The translations under genes and the position numbers were made by a program. From Altererythrobacter sp. CAU 1644 (GTDB lineage: Bacteria > Pseudomonadota > Alphaproteobacteria > Sphingomonadales > Sphingomonadaceae): a DNA stretch of 64,000 bases. The stretch lies in assembly GCF_029623755.1 (NCBI RefSeq), contig NZ_CP121106.1:1871001-1935000 (forward strand). Reading direction: 5' to 3'. Positions 45,650 through 54,196 of this stretch are shown piece by piece (positions within the stretch are counted from its first letter, which is position 1; each line of letters begins with the position of its first letter). Below the pieces are notes generated by a model. That model searched no databases and was not told where the DNA came from. It saw only the letters and a list, made by a program, of their open reading frames with translations.

Positions 45650-46165
45650 ATGACAAGACTGATGTTCGCCGCCCTGTTGCCGCTCGTTTCGCTCGCCGCA
45701 GCTCCGCTCGCTGCCGAGGAGGGTGAGCGCCCCGGCTATGGGGAAATGACAGCCGCGACTGCACCGATTGCCGATGCCTATTTCGCGGCTTACACCGGCC
45801 GCGATTGGTACCGGCTCGAGGCATTGGCAGCCGACGACGCGAGTTTCGAGGACCCGACCGCGACCTACGTCTTCGGCGGCGTGGCCTCGGCAGGCCGCAC
45901 GGCGATGATGGAGCGCTTCCGCGTCGGATATGCAGGCATCACGCATATGGAATTCGAGACCGCTCGTCGCTTCGTGTCGGGTGATCTCGCGATCTACGAA
46001 GGTGAACTCGACTGGGGCCTCGACCTTGGTGACGGCACCCTGGTTTCGAGCGTGACACCGATGGTCATCATCCTGACTGTCGAGAATGGCAAGGTCGTGA
46101 AGCATCGCGACTATGTCGACTACGCGCCCTTCAACGCGGCGGTGAAGGCAGCGAGGGGCGCATAG
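45650..46165 (+). CDS. Exported SnoaL-like protein
   Basis: A 171-residue protein with a signal peptide ('AAPLAAEE') and a SnoaL/NTF2-like domain ('IADAYFAAYTGRDWYRLEAL', 'DASFEDPTATYVFGG', 'VENGKVVKHRDYVDY'). It follows the exported RidA gene by 116 bp and the lipoprotein of the same fold by about 700 bp. Confidence 0.85.
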   Translation: MTRLMFAALLPLVSLAAAPLAAEEGERPGYGEMTAATAPIADAYFAAYTGRDWYRLEALAADDASFEDPTATYVFGGVASAGRTAMMERFRVGYAGITHMEFETARRFVSGDLAIYEGELDWGLDLGDGTLVSSVTPMVIILTVENGKVVKHRDYVDYAPFNAAVKAARGA

Positions 46166-46257
46166 CAAGCCACAACGCGGCATCCGATAGACAGGCTTCG
46201 CGAAACCGCCTAATCTTCCACCTTGGGTCGCCTTGGATCGATGAGGGGAGGGCGGTC

Positions 46258-46884
46258 ATGCCAAATCGCAAATACGTTGTTTCACGCCGAGCTTTCGCGG
46301 CGGGCGCATTGGTCGGCGCAGCGAGCGCCTCCAGCGTGCTGGCGCAAACGGTGACGGCCGAGTCGCCGATGGGGCCGTTTTTCCCGACCTCCTATCGCGG
46401 CGAGACGGATGCGGATCTGACGCGCATCGCCGGTCATGCGAACCGCGCGAAGGGACAGGTCATCGAGGTGATGGGCCGCGTGCTCGACATGCGTGGAAAC
46501 CCGATCCACGGCGCACGGCTGGATATCTGGCAGGCGAATGCCGCAGGGCGCTACGCCCATCCGCAGGATCCGGCGATCATGCCGCTCGACCCCGACTTCC
46601 AGGGCTATGCCAGCATCCATACCGGCAGCGATGGCAGTTGGAAGCTGACCACGATCAAGCCCGGCAGCTACGACAGTCCGATCGGGAACAGGCCGCCGCA
46701 TATTCACATGGACGCAACCGGCATCGATGCCCGGAACGTCTTGCAAATGTATTTCCCGGAAGACGATGCGGCGAACCGGCGCGACGAGCTCTACAAGTCG
46801 CTTGGCGCAGGCGCGCCCACATCGGTCGCCACGGCGCTGGGCGACAATCGCTACAGTTGGGACATCGTCCTGCTCGAAGGCTAG
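46258..46884 (+). CDS. Exported intradiol ring-cleavage dioxygenase-like protein
   Basis: A 208-residue protein with a twin-arginine signal ('SRRAFAAGALVGAASASS'). The dioxygenase fold shows 'GRVLDMRGNPIHGARLDIWQ', 'AAGRYAHP' (Tyr ligand) and 'RPPHIHMD' (two His ligands), so three of four Fe(III) ligands are clear; the other Tyr is probably in 'SIHTG...YDSP' but is not certain. A Tat-exported family related to protocatechuate 3,4-dioxygenase. Confidence 0.85.
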   Translation: MPNRKYVVSRRAFAAGALVGAASASSVLAQTVTAESPMGPFFPTSYRGETDADLTRIAGHANRAKGQVIEVMGRVLDMRGNPIHGARLDIWQANAAGRYAHPQDPAIMPLDPDFQGYASIHTGSDGSWKLTTIKPGSYDSPIGNRPPHIHMDATGIDARNVLQMYFPEDDAANRRDELYKSLGAGAPTSVATALGDNRYSWDIVLLEG

Positions 46885-47020
46885 CCAAGATAGCGCTTGC
46901 ACGCACCGTCGCCGAACGTGCGGAGTTGATAACGGTTTGCGGGCGACCGAGCCGTTACGACCCGGGGAGATGGCTTATCCTGCCATCCTGCCACGTTCGG
47001 TCGCCCGCATGGCGCAAGGA

Positions 47021-47608
47021 TCAGTTCCGCGCGGCGAGTTCTGCCTCGACGTCGATGGTCCGAGCCCTGCTGTCATTTGCCGCCTCGCGCTGGGCAAGGC
47101 GATTGGCGGACATGTTGCGCGCCGGAATTTCCCGCACGGCGACGCGCTGTTCGAAGATGCCCTGTTCGAGTGGGACGTAGCTTGCCTGTTGCAAACGAGC
47201 CGTCTCCAATCTGTCGTCGGAAGGTTGAGGAATGGGTTGCTGGGCATCGAGCGCCTGGGCCTGCTCGAAACTCACATTCCGGGCGGAATAATAGCCCTCT
47301 TGAGAGCCCGCCAGGTCGAGCGATTCCTCAAGCGATTGGACGCGTCGCACCCGGTCGCGCAGGCGCCCGTGAAAAACCAATTCGGCAACCTCGATGGTGC
47401 CTTCCGGCGTCACGAGCGGATATTGATCGCGCGCGGCAATCATCCGCCGTTGCTCGTCCACGGTGGCAAACTGCGTGGCGTGCCGGGGAATGTTATCGAA
47501 GGTGTCGCCGTAACGGCTGAGCGGATCGGTCGGCGTCGACATGCCAACCGCCGTTCCGGCACCGATGGCAAGCGCCATCGCGCCCAAGATCATGGGCGTG
47601 CGCTTCAT
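47021..47608 (-). CDS. Exported protein of unknown function
   Basis: A 195-residue protein with a signal peptide ('ALAIGAGTAVGM') and a charged, largely helical mature part rich in Gln, Arg and Glu ('LRDRVRRVQSLEESLDLAG'). A GGAGG box precedes ATG 47608. No family recognised. It is convergent with the dioxygenase gene and divergent from a lipoprotein gene. Confidence 0.75.
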   Translation of the reverse strand: MKRTPMILGAMALAIGAGTAVGMSTPTDPLSRYGDTFDNIPRHATQFATVDEQRRMIAARDQYPLVTPEGTIEVAELVFHGRLRDRVRRVQSLEESLDLAGSQEGYYSARNVSFEQAQALDAQQPIPQPSDDRLETARLQQASYVPLEQGIFEQRVAVREIPARNMSANRLAQREAANDSRARTIDVEAELAARN

Positions 47609-47744
47609 TGTACTACCTCCAACTGAAACAGTGTTTGATTGCACAACGGGCCAACGGCATCGTAGGTTCCACACAGCGCACAGGGCGCTTGTGGAGCAGG
47701 CAGCGATTGCCTAGTCTCGTTGTTCAGGGGGAGGAGCTTTGTCC

Positions 47745-48194
47745 TTGAAGTATAGACTTATTATCTTGGCGCCGATCGCCTGTTTCCTCGCAAGTGCATG
47801 CACAAGCGAGGAAAGTGCGACGGCCGAGGCGGACAGCATTAGCGAGGACACGGCGGCCTATTCGGGAATTTCGGCTGATGAGGCCGTGACGCTCGTCGGT
47901 ACGGAGCCATTCTGGGGCGCCGAGATCACGGGCGAGGATCTCAGGTGGACCACGCCTGAGAACATCGAAGGGGTGACCATCCAGGTCGCTCGCTTTGCCG
48001 GCAATAATGGCCTCGGATATTCGGGCGAGCTCGAAGGGGAAGCGATGCAGATCGCGGTCACGCCGGGCGAATGCTCCGACGGAATGAGCGACCGAACCTA
48101 TCCTTTCACGGCTACAATCACGATCGGCGACCGGCAGTTGACAGGCTGCGGCTATACCGACGTCCAAAAATATTCAGGCGAGGAGACACCTTGA
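47745..48194 (+). CDS. Lipoprotein resembling the COG3650 group
   Basis: A 149-residue lipoprotein, lipobox 'CFLASAC', mature segment with 'LVGTEPFWGAEITGEDLRW' and two later cysteines ('GECSDG', 'LTGCGY') that match the COG3650 type of periplasmic protein of unknown function. TTG 47745 is eight bases after GAGGAG; a TTG two codons upstream is too close to it. The next gene starts on its stop codon (TGATG). Confidence 0.75.
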   Translation: MKYRLIILAPIACFLASACTSEESATAEADSISEDTAAYSGISADEAVTLVGTEPFWGAEITGEDLRWTTPENIEGVTIQVARFAGNNGLGYSGELEGEAMQIAVTPGECSDGMSDRTYPFTATITIGDRQLTGCGYTDVQKYSGEETP

Positions 48195-48559
48195 TGAACG
48201 AATCTGGCGACGTGGCGCGTGGCTGGCGCAATTTCTTCTGGATCGCTGCTATCTTCAATTTTCTGATCGGCCTCGCCGGGATGATCACGCCCGACGCTTC
48301 GGTCGACGCACGGATCGTCGGGCTGCTCGTTTTCTGTTTCGGCGTGGTCTACTATTTCGTGGCGCGCGATCCGCTGAGATACGCTCAGGTCCTGTGGGCT
48401 GGGGTCATCGGCAAAGTCGGGGTCGTGGCACTGCTCGCGCCCGAGGCATTTGGCGAGAATGGCGAACCGCTCGTTGCCGCAGTTCTCGTCGGTGACGCGC
48501 TCTTCGCGCTTGGGTTCCTGGCGTTCCTGTTCACCGGCGCCGACGCGGGAGGGGAATAG
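48194..48559 (+). CDS. Four-helix membrane protein of unknown function
   Basis: A 121-residue hydrophobic protein with about four membrane helices ('FFWIAAIFNFLIGLAGMI', 'VGLLVFCFGVVYYFVA', 'VLWAGVIGKVGVVALLAP', 'VLVGDALFALGFLAFLF'). ATG 48194 overlaps the stop of the lipoprotein gene, so the two may form a functional pair. No family recognised. Confidence 0.8.
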   Translation: MNESGDVARGWRNFFWIAAIFNFLIGLAGMITPDASVDARIVGLLVFCFGVVYYFVARDPLRYAQVLWAGVIGKVGVVALLAPEAFGENGEPLVAAVLVGDALFALGFLAFLFTGADAGGE

Positions 48560-48562
48560 GTT

Positions 48563-48964
48563 ATGGCGATGACCGGCGGCTGCCTGTGCGGCAAGGTTCG
48601 CTACAAGATCTCCGGCGAGCCACAGATGAGCGTGATCTGCCATTGCAAGAATTGCCAGAGGCAGGCCGGCTCCTCCTTCTCCGCGATTATCGGCGTTCCG
48701 CGCGAGGCGCTGGAGTATGAAGGGGAGATCAAGACCTACGCGGACAAGGGCGACAGCGGGGGTTCGGTCGACCGCCAGTTCTGCCCGGATTGCGGATCTC
48801 CGCTGTTCTCACTGGTTGGCAGCTTGCCGCAGATGGTCTTCGTCAAGGCCGGGACGCTCGACGATACTTCGAACCTGCAGCCCGCGATGCACATCTTTAC
48901 CAAGAGCAAGCAGGCATGGGTCGAATTGGGTGACCTTCCGGCGTTCGATACCGCCCCAGGTTAG
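48563..48964 (+). CDS. GFA-domain zinc protein
   Basis: A 133-residue protein of the glutathione-dependent formaldehyde-activating enzyme (GFA) family. Zinc ligands occur in 'GGCLCGKVRY', 'CHCKNCQRQAGS' and 'CPDCGSPLF'. Most members have no proven formaldehyde activity. It starts four bases after the membrane protein stop and is probably in the same operon. Confidence 0.93.
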   Translation: MAMTGGCLCGKVRYKISGEPQMSVICHCKNCQRQAGSSFSAIIGVPREALEYEGEIKTYADKGDSGGSVDRQFCPDCGSPLFSLVGSLPQMVFVKAGTLDDTSNLQPAMHIFTKSKQAWVELGDLPAFDTAPG

Positions 48965-49157
48965 GGTTTTCGTAGTAACCACGGAAAAAAATTTTCCGAA
49001 AATTGCCTTTGCCAAGCAAAGATTTCACTCGCCTCTGCCGGAGTAGCGCGCGGTTACGAGGGAACGCTCTGCCCGTTTGTGCCGTTAGTCTGCCAATTGG
49101 CAATAAAGCGCAAAGCGCTGGCCCCTTGCTTGGGCTGCAACTGATTAGGCATTTACA

Positions 49158-50243
49158 TTGACGACAGATGACAATCACGACGCGCGTCGCGTGGCGCAGG
49201 CGTCCATGCGTTTCGACGACGCGCCAGAACGCTTCCAGAAAGGCCATGAAGGGGATCACTTCTCCGGCGCCTCAGGCGTGCTTTTCGAACAGGCGATGGC
49301 GCAGACGCGCATGGCGATCTGCCTGTGCGATCCGAAGCTCGACGACCTTCCGATCGTGTTCGCCAACCGCGCCTTCCGCGAGCTGACCGGTTACGACGAA
49401 GAGGATATCATCGGAAACAATTGCCGGTTCCTGCAGGGCCCCGACAGCGATCCTGCGGCGGTCGAGCGGATCCGTCACGCCCTCAAGCATGAAGAGGTCG
49501 TGGTGGTCGAACTGCTCAACTATCGCAAGGATGGGTCGAGCTTCTGGAATGCACTCCACCTCGGGCCGATCTACAATAGCGACGGCGACCTGGTGTATTT
49601 CTTCGGTAGCCAATGGGACGTCAGCGATGTCCGGGCAGCGCGTGCCGAGGAACGCCATGCCAAGGCAATGGCGCGTGAGCTTTCGCACCGCATGAAAAAC
49701 ATGTTTGCGGTGATTTCCGGCATCGTCAACGTCACCGGGCGAATGCGCGGCATCCAAGCCGAAGCGACCGAGATCAACGAGCGCATCCAGGCATTGGGCC
49801 GGGCGTATGAAACCACGCTCGATGACGCCTCCAGCGGCAGTATCCAGATCGGCGAGGCGATCCGGGCGGTCCTCGCTCCCTACGGGGACGCAGGCCAGCA
49901 CCTCGAGCTCAAGGGCAATGGCGCGCGCATGCCGTTTGGGACGGTGTCCCTGGTCGGGCTGATGCTGCACGAACTTGCCGCCAACGCGACCAAGTACGGC
50001 GCGTGGTCCAATGATGACGGCTGGGTGACGGTCGACTGGGGCATGGATCAGGCGGGTGACGCGCTGGTCATCGCCTGGAGCGAAAGAGGCGGACCGCCGA
50101 TTGACCAGGAGGCAATCCAGCCCGGCACCGGGACCGCGATCATGGATCGCCTGCTGCGCGCCGGGCAAGGCACAATCGAGCGGCGCTGGAAACCGGAAGG
50201 GCTTTCGGTCGTTATTACCTTGCCCGCCAAGGACCGGAAATGA
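49158..50243 (+). CDS. Blue-light LOV-domain HWE-family histidine kinase
   Basis: A 361-residue soluble sensor kinase. The LOV domain (about residues 42-155) has the photoactive motif 'GNNCRFLQ' with adduct cysteine C89 and the flavin glutamine in 'FFGSQWDVS'. The kinase has the HWE-type H-box 'LSHRMKNMFAVI' (H177), N-box 'HELAANATKYGAW' (H271, N276) and W-x-E in 'IAWSE'. This architecture matches the short LOV-HWE kinases characterised in Erythrobacter litoralis. TTG 49158 is the longest start; ATG 49206 would leave the LOV domain intact. ATGA overlap with a response regulator. Confidence 0.93.
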   Translation: MTTDDNHDARRVAQASMRFDDAPERFQKGHEGDHFSGASGVLFEQAMAQTRMAICLCDPKLDDLPIVFANRAFRELTGYDEEDIIGNNCRFLQGPDSDPAAVERIRHALKHEEVVVVELLNYRKDGSSFWNALHLGPIYNSDGDLVYFFGSQWDVSDVRAARAEERHAKAMARELSHRMKNMFAVISGIVNVTGRMRGIQAEATEINERIQALGRAYETTLDDASSGSIQIGEAIRAVLAPYGDAGQHLELKGNGARMPFGTVSLVGLMLHELAANATKYGAWSNDDGWVTVDWGMDQAGDALVIAWSERGGPPIDQEAIQPGTGTAIMDRLLRAGQGTIERRWKPEGLSVVITLPAKDRK

Positions 50244-50638
50244 GCGAAACCTATAACATCCTGTTGCTCGAGGACGAGCCCTTGATCCTGATGGATCTTG
50301 AGATGGCTGCCGAAGACCTCGGCTGCTCGGTGCATTCGACCACCACCGCCGAGGCCGCGCTGGCATTGATCGAGCAGCATGACGAAGAACTCGATGTCGC
50401 CATTCTCGACGTGTCCCTGGGCGGGGGGAAGACCTGTTTCCCGGTGGCGAACGCGCTCAAGCAGGTTGGCATCCCCTTCATTCTCCACTCCGCAGACCTC
50501 GATCGCCACAACGAGCGCATTCGCGAGCTCGACGCCGAGCTGATCGCCAAGCCCGCGCCCTCCGACAAGGTCATCGAGATCGCTTTATCGAGGATCGATC
50601 CCCGGTCGGGCGCGAGCATGCGCCTCGCCGCCGAATAG
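50240..50638 (+). CDS. Single-domain response regulator paired with the LOV kinase
   Basis: A 132-residue receiver domain with E11-D12 ('LLLEDEPLI'), phosphoacceptor D57 ('AILDVSLGGG'), S84 ('ILHSAD') and K104 ('LIAKP'). There is no output domain, so it may act as a phosphate sink or shuttle, as such proteins do in general stress response pathways. Its start overlaps the kinase stop by four bases. Confidence 0.93.
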   Translation: MSETYNILLLEDEPLILMDLEMAAEDLGCSVHSTTTAEAALALIEQHDEELDVAILDVSLGGGKTCFPVANALKQVGIPFILHSADLDRHNERIRELDAELIAKPAPSDKVIEIALSRIDPRSGASMRLAAE

Positions 50639-50899
50639 CCTTTTGGGGGGCTGAGACTCGCTGCCACGGCAGGATATGGTGCGCTGCCACCAGGTTATGC
50701 GCACAGGATTTTCCCCGTGCGCAGGATACAATTTCGCCTCCAGCAACCCCTCTGACGCCAGATTCTCCCTTGGATTCTTTCGCTTCGGCGCAATTTTGCG
50801 CTGCATCGGGGGAAAACCGGTGCAAATTCGCCTTGGCTGCCTCGTCACGCCCTAGGGAAACGCCTAGCACCGGGGGCCGGAACAAGGAGTATTGCCCCG

Positions 50900-51490
50900 G
50901 TGAATAGCGTGCCCGACTGGTTGACTTCGGCTTTGCCGCCAGCTGCCCAGCATTCGGGTCTGGCTGTTGCCAAGCTCGGTAGTGCCGGTGTGCACGGCAA
51001 GGGCGGCCTTGCGCTGTCCAGTCCGGCCTTTCGCGACGGTGGCGAACTCGACCCGTGCTTTACTGCCGACGAGGAAGACGCGGTTGCGCCGCCGCTCGAA
51101 TGGAGCGCGCCGCCCCCCGGAACGCAGGAACTCGTCGTGATTGTCGAGGATGCCTCGACCGAGGGTGACGAGCCCCGCTGCCATTGGCTGGTGTGGGGGC
51201 TTGCAGGGCAACGCGGCAAGCTGCTTGAAGGGGAAGTCCCCCCGCGCACCGGAAAGAACTCGCTCGGCAACTCGGAATGGCTCCTGCCCGACCTGCCAAA
51301 GGGCGAAACCCACACATTCGTATTCCAGCTGTTCGCACTCGATCTTCCGCTCACCCTGATGCCAGGGGCGAGCCGGGGGGAACTGCTCGCAGCCCTGGAT
51401 GGGCATGTCGTCGCCAGCCATGCGCTGGTCGCCCAATACACCAAGTCGGATGAAGAAGAAGCCGACTGGAACGATGACGACTTCGAGTGA
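50900..51490 (+). CDS. YbhB/YbcL-family (PEBP-like) protein
   Basis: A 196-residue phosphatidylethanolamine-binding-like protein. 'LALSSPAFRDGGELDPCF', 'APPLEWSAPPPGTQELVVIV', 'DEPRCHWLVWGL' carry the PEBP ligand-binding pocket residues (Asp, His, Trp region). Cytoplasmic, role unknown. Start GTG 50900 after AAGGAG with a long 12-base spacing; an internal start is possible. A 261-bp gap ahead of it holds only a small 6-bp-stem hairpin (GCGCAC...GTGCGC). Confidence 0.88.
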   Translation: MNSVPDWLTSALPPAAQHSGLAVAKLGSAGVHGKGGLALSSPAFRDGGELDPCFTADEEDAVAPPLEWSAPPPGTQELVVIVEDASTEGDEPRCHWLVWGLAGQRGKLLEGEVPPRTGKNSLGNSEWLLPDLPKGETHTFVFQLFALDLPLTLMPGASRGELLAALDGHVVASHALVAQYTKSDEEEADWNDDDFE

Positions 51491-51521
51491 TCAACGGCCA
51501 TAAATAGGAAAGGAACTGACA

Positions 51522-51770
51522 ATGGCTGGCAACAACGCACTGCAAAAGCCGGTGAACCTCTCGCCGCAGCTGGAGAATGTGGTTGGCAAGGGTCCGATGA
51601 CCCGCGCCCAGGTCACCTCCAAGGTTTGGGACTACATCAAGGCAAATGGACTTCAGGATTCGAAGGACAAGCGCCAAATCAATCCCGATGACAAGCTTGG
51701 CGCGGTGATCGGCACTTCGCAGATCTCCATGTTCAAGATGACGGCTGCGGTTTCCAAGCACCTCAGCTGA
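51522..51770 (+). CDS. SWIB/MDM2-domain protein
   Basis: An 82-residue stand-alone SWIB domain ('LSPQLENVVGKGPMTRAQVT', 'VWDYIKANGLQDSKDKRQIN'), a fold best known from eukaryotic chromatin remodellers and also found in chlamydiae and sphingomonads fused to or near DNA-binding proteins. AAAGGA precedes ATG 51522. Probably nucleoid-related. Confidence 0.93.
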   Translation: MAGNNALQKPVNLSPQLENVVGKGPMTRAQVTSKVWDYIKANGLQDSKDKRQINPDDKLGAVIGTSQISMFKMTAAVSKHLS

Positions 51771-51824
51771 TCTGAATGGTTCGGGCGGCGCGGGTCGCGG
51801 ATGCGCGCCGCCGGCCAAACCTCT

Positions 51825-52265
51825 TCAGCCTGGCTCCCAGCCAGGCGGCGCAAGTTCGAACCCGGCAAATTCGAATCCCGGCGTCACGACACATGAGACA
51901 AGCGTAAAGCCGAATCCAGAGCCTTGATTCGCGGGTATCGCGGCTTGCCAATGGCCCGCTTGCACCACAGCCTGAAACTGCTGACCCTCTTCGGAATTGG
52001 GGCCCAGCACGAGCGGCACCGCCCGATCGGCTTCGGTCGCGGCGATATGCAGGCTCAACGGGTCGCCCATCTGCCACAACCATAGCTCATGCGCGTCGAC
52101 CCGGTGCCAGTGCGAGCGCTGGTCACGCTCGAGCAGGAACAGGATCGCGGTACCGACGGCGCGCCCGCTTGGCCCGCCAGGACCGCGCCAGGTCTCGCGA
52201 TACCATCCACCCTCGGGGTGCGGGATGAGTTCGAGTCGATCGATCAGCGCGCGGGCGTCAGTCAC
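51825..52265 (-). CDS. DUF985 cupin-fold protein
   Basis: A 146-residue protein of the cupin_5 (DUF985) type: 'LELIPHPEGGWYRETWRG', 'AILFLLERDQRSHWHRVDAHELW', 'VVTPGFEFAGFELAPPG'. Possible sugar or small-molecule isomerase-like function, not proven. ATG 52265 overlaps the stop of the upstream DUF427 gene. Confidence 0.92.
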   Translation of the reverse strand: MTDARALIDRLELIPHPEGGWYRETWRGPGGPSGRAVGTAILFLLERDQRSHWHRVDAHELWLWQMGDPLSLHIAATEADRAVPLVLGPNSEEGQQFQAVVQAGHWQAAIPANQGSGFGFTLVSCVVTPGFEFAGFELAPPGWEPG

Positions 52266-52552
52266 GCCTCGCTGACTTCCACGCCCTTCCAGAACGCGAT
52301 CCGGCCGGCGATCTCGGCCGCCGCGGGCTTGGGCTCGGGATAGTACCAGGCCGCGTCCTCGTTGATCATGCCATCAGCTTCAAGACTGTGATAATGCGCC
52401 GTGCCTTTCCACGGACAGACGCTGGTCGTATCGCTGGCGGCGAGCACGGCGTCGTCGACCGCGTCGCGCGGGAAGTAATGATTGCCTTCGACCACGACCG
52501 TATCGTCCGAACTGGCGATCACTCGGTCGTTCCAGCGGGCTTCGACAGTCAT
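52262..52552 (-). CDS. DUF427-family protein
   Basis: A 96-residue protein with the DUF427 pattern 'VVVEGNHYFPRDAV' and 'SVCPWKGTAHYHSL', 'AAWYYPEPKP'. Function unknown. ATG 52552 follows AAGGAGAAC; an upstream start at 52570 is less likely. First gene of a two-gene unit with DUF985 (ATGA overlap), divergent from a dipeptidase gene. Confidence 0.92.
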   Translation of the reverse strand: MTVEARWNDRVIASSDDTVVVEGNHYFPRDAVDDAVLAASDTTSVCPWKGTAHYHSLEADGMINEDAAWYYPEPKPAAAEIAGRIAFWKGVEVSEA

Positions 52553-52635
52553 GGCTGTTCTCCTTTTCATTGGTGCCGGTTGCTCTATGGAGGGCAACGC
52601 AAACCTAGCAGCCATTACGCCAAGTGGGAGAAATA

Positions 52636-53898
52636 ATGAGAACCGCCATGACTTGCCTAGCCAGCGCGATTGCCCTGGTTGCAACTGCTGCTCACTCGCA
52701 AACCCCCGAAGAAGTGGCGAATGCGGCACTCGAAGCGGCGCCCGTTTTCGACGGGCATAACGACGTTCCCTATTCCTTGCGCATGCGCACCAACAACCAG
52801 ATCAACGAGTTCGATTTTCACGACACGCTCGACACGGGATCGCCGGACGGCAAGATCAAGCCAATGCATACGGACCTAGCGCGGCTGGCCGAAGGCAAGG
52901 TCGGCGCGCAGTTCTGGTCCGTCTATGCTTCGGCGAACTTGCCGGAGGCGGAAGCGGTTCAGACCACGATCGAACAGATCGACCTGACCAAGCGACTGGT
53001 CGCGAAATATCCGGATGCGCTGCAACTGGCCTTCACCGCGGACCAGGCCGAGACGGCCATGGCCAACGGCCGTATCGCCTCGCTGATGGGCATGGAAGGC
53101 GGCCATTCCATCGGGTCCAGCCTCGCGGTGCTGCGCCAGATGTACGATCTGGGCGCGCGGTACATGACGCTGACGCATTCGAAGAACGTGCCATGGGCAG
53201 ACAGCGCGACGGATACGCCGGCGCATAACGGGCTGACCTCCTTCGGCAAGGACGTCGTGCGCGAAATGAACCGCTTGGGCATGATCGTCGATCTCAGCCA
53301 TGTGAGCGAGAAGGTCATGCACGACACGCTCGACATCGCGCAGGCGCCGGTCATCTTCAGCCACTCCGGAGCCCGGGCTATCAACGGGCACGCCCGTAAC
53401 GTGCCCGACAGCGTGCTGGCGCGACTGCCGCAGAATGGCGGCGTGCTCATGGTTGTCGCGCTGCCGGGTTTCCTGAGCGAAACGCAGCGCGAGTGGTATG
53501 CAGCGCGGCAGGCAGAAGATGCGCGGCTCAAGGCGCTATGGCAGGGCCAGCCGGAGAAGGTTGCCGAACTCCTCACCAAATGGGACGCAAGCAATCCGAC
53601 GCCGGTGGCGACCATTTCGGACATGGCCGATCATATCGATCACATCCGCGATATCGCCGGCGTGGCACACATCGGCATTGGTGGCGATTACGACGGCATG
53701 CCGAACGGGCCGGAAGGCATGGAGGACGTTGCCGGATATCCGGCGCTGTTCACCGAACTGGCGCGGCGCGGCTATTCTCAGGCGGAGTTGGAGATGATCG
53801 CTTCGCGCAATGTCATGCGCGTGATGCGCGAGGCCGAGCGCACTGCCAGTCGGCTGCGCGATACTGCACCGATCGAGACGCTGATCGCCAAGGATTGA
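52636..53898 (+). CDS. Exported membrane dipeptidase (M19 family)
   Basis: A 420-residue renal-dipeptidase-like enzyme with a signal peptide ('TAAHSQTPEE'). Zinc ligands: 'FDGHNDVPYSL' (H-x-D), 'SLMGMEGGHSIG' (bridging E), 'VDLSHVSEKVMHD' and 'FSHSGARAI' (His), 'GIGGDYDGM' (Asp). It hydrolyses dipeptides, including D-amino-acid or LD types in some members. ATG 52636 follows GGGAG. Confidence 0.95.
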   Translation: MRTAMTCLASAIALVATAAHSQTPEEVANAALEAAPVFDGHNDVPYSLRMRTNNQINEFDFHDTLDTGSPDGKIKPMHTDLARLAEGKVGAQFWSVYASANLPEAEAVQTTIEQIDLTKRLVAKYPDALQLAFTADQAETAMANGRIASLMGMEGGHSIGSSLAVLRQMYDLGARYMTLTHSKNVPWADSATDTPAHNGLTSFGKDVVREMNRLGMIVDLSHVSEKVMHDTLDIAQAPVIFSHSGARAINGHARNVPDSVLARLPQNGGVLMVVALPGFLSETQREWYAARQAEDARLKALWQGQPEKVAELLTKWDASNPTPVATISDMADHIDHIRDIAGVAHIGIGGDYDGMPNGPEGMEDVAGYPALFTELARRGYSQAELEMIASRNVMRVMREAERTASRLRDTAPIETLIAKD

Positions 53899-53908
53899 AC
53901 GCGGCGGC

Positions 53909-54136
53909 TCAGGCCGCGGACAGTTCGGAGCCGAGCTTCAACACCTCGGCTCCGTCATCCTGCTTGATCAGGTAGGCGGGGTTGTCGGCGCAGCCTTTGC
54001 GGGTGACTTCGCTGCCCTCGAGCGTGCGCGTGACTTCGCGTTCGAACCGTTCGGAGATCTGGCCGCAACCTTCGCCATTGCCCCATGACCATTTCACATA
54101 CTGATTGGTCTGGAAGCTGTTGGAATTACTCATCAT
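53909..54136 (-). CDS. DUF2945 (TUDOR-like) protein
   Basis: A 75-residue protein, 'VKWSWGNGEGCGQISERFER' and 'KGCADNPAYLIKQDDGAEVL', matching the DUF2945 hypervirulence-associated TUDOR-like domain. Two adjacent ATGs (54136 and 54133) are usable. The ribosome site AAGGAG and first ATG are paired inside an 11-bp hairpin (54133-54159), which should restrict translation. Convergent with the dipeptidase gene, stops ten bases apart. Confidence 0.85.
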   Translation of the reverse strand: MMSNSNSFQTNQYVKWSWGNGEGCGQISERFEREVTRTLEGSEVTRKGCADNPAYLIKQDDGAEVLKLGSELSAA

Positions 54137-54159
54137 TGTCTCCTTCACGGAGACAATGA
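54133..54159 (-). promoter_or_regulatory. Hairpin enclosing the ribosome site and start codon of the DUF2945 gene
   Basis: In the minus-strand mRNA, UCAUUGUCUCC pairs perfectly with GGAGACAAUGA across the loop GUGAA. The paired strand contains the Shine-Dalgarno GGAG and the first AUG. Eleven contiguous pairs could work as a thermometer or protein-controlled switch. Confidence 0.6.
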
Positions 54160-54196
54160 CCAAGCATTGCGCGAGGTTCCGGCCTTTCGCGGCCGA

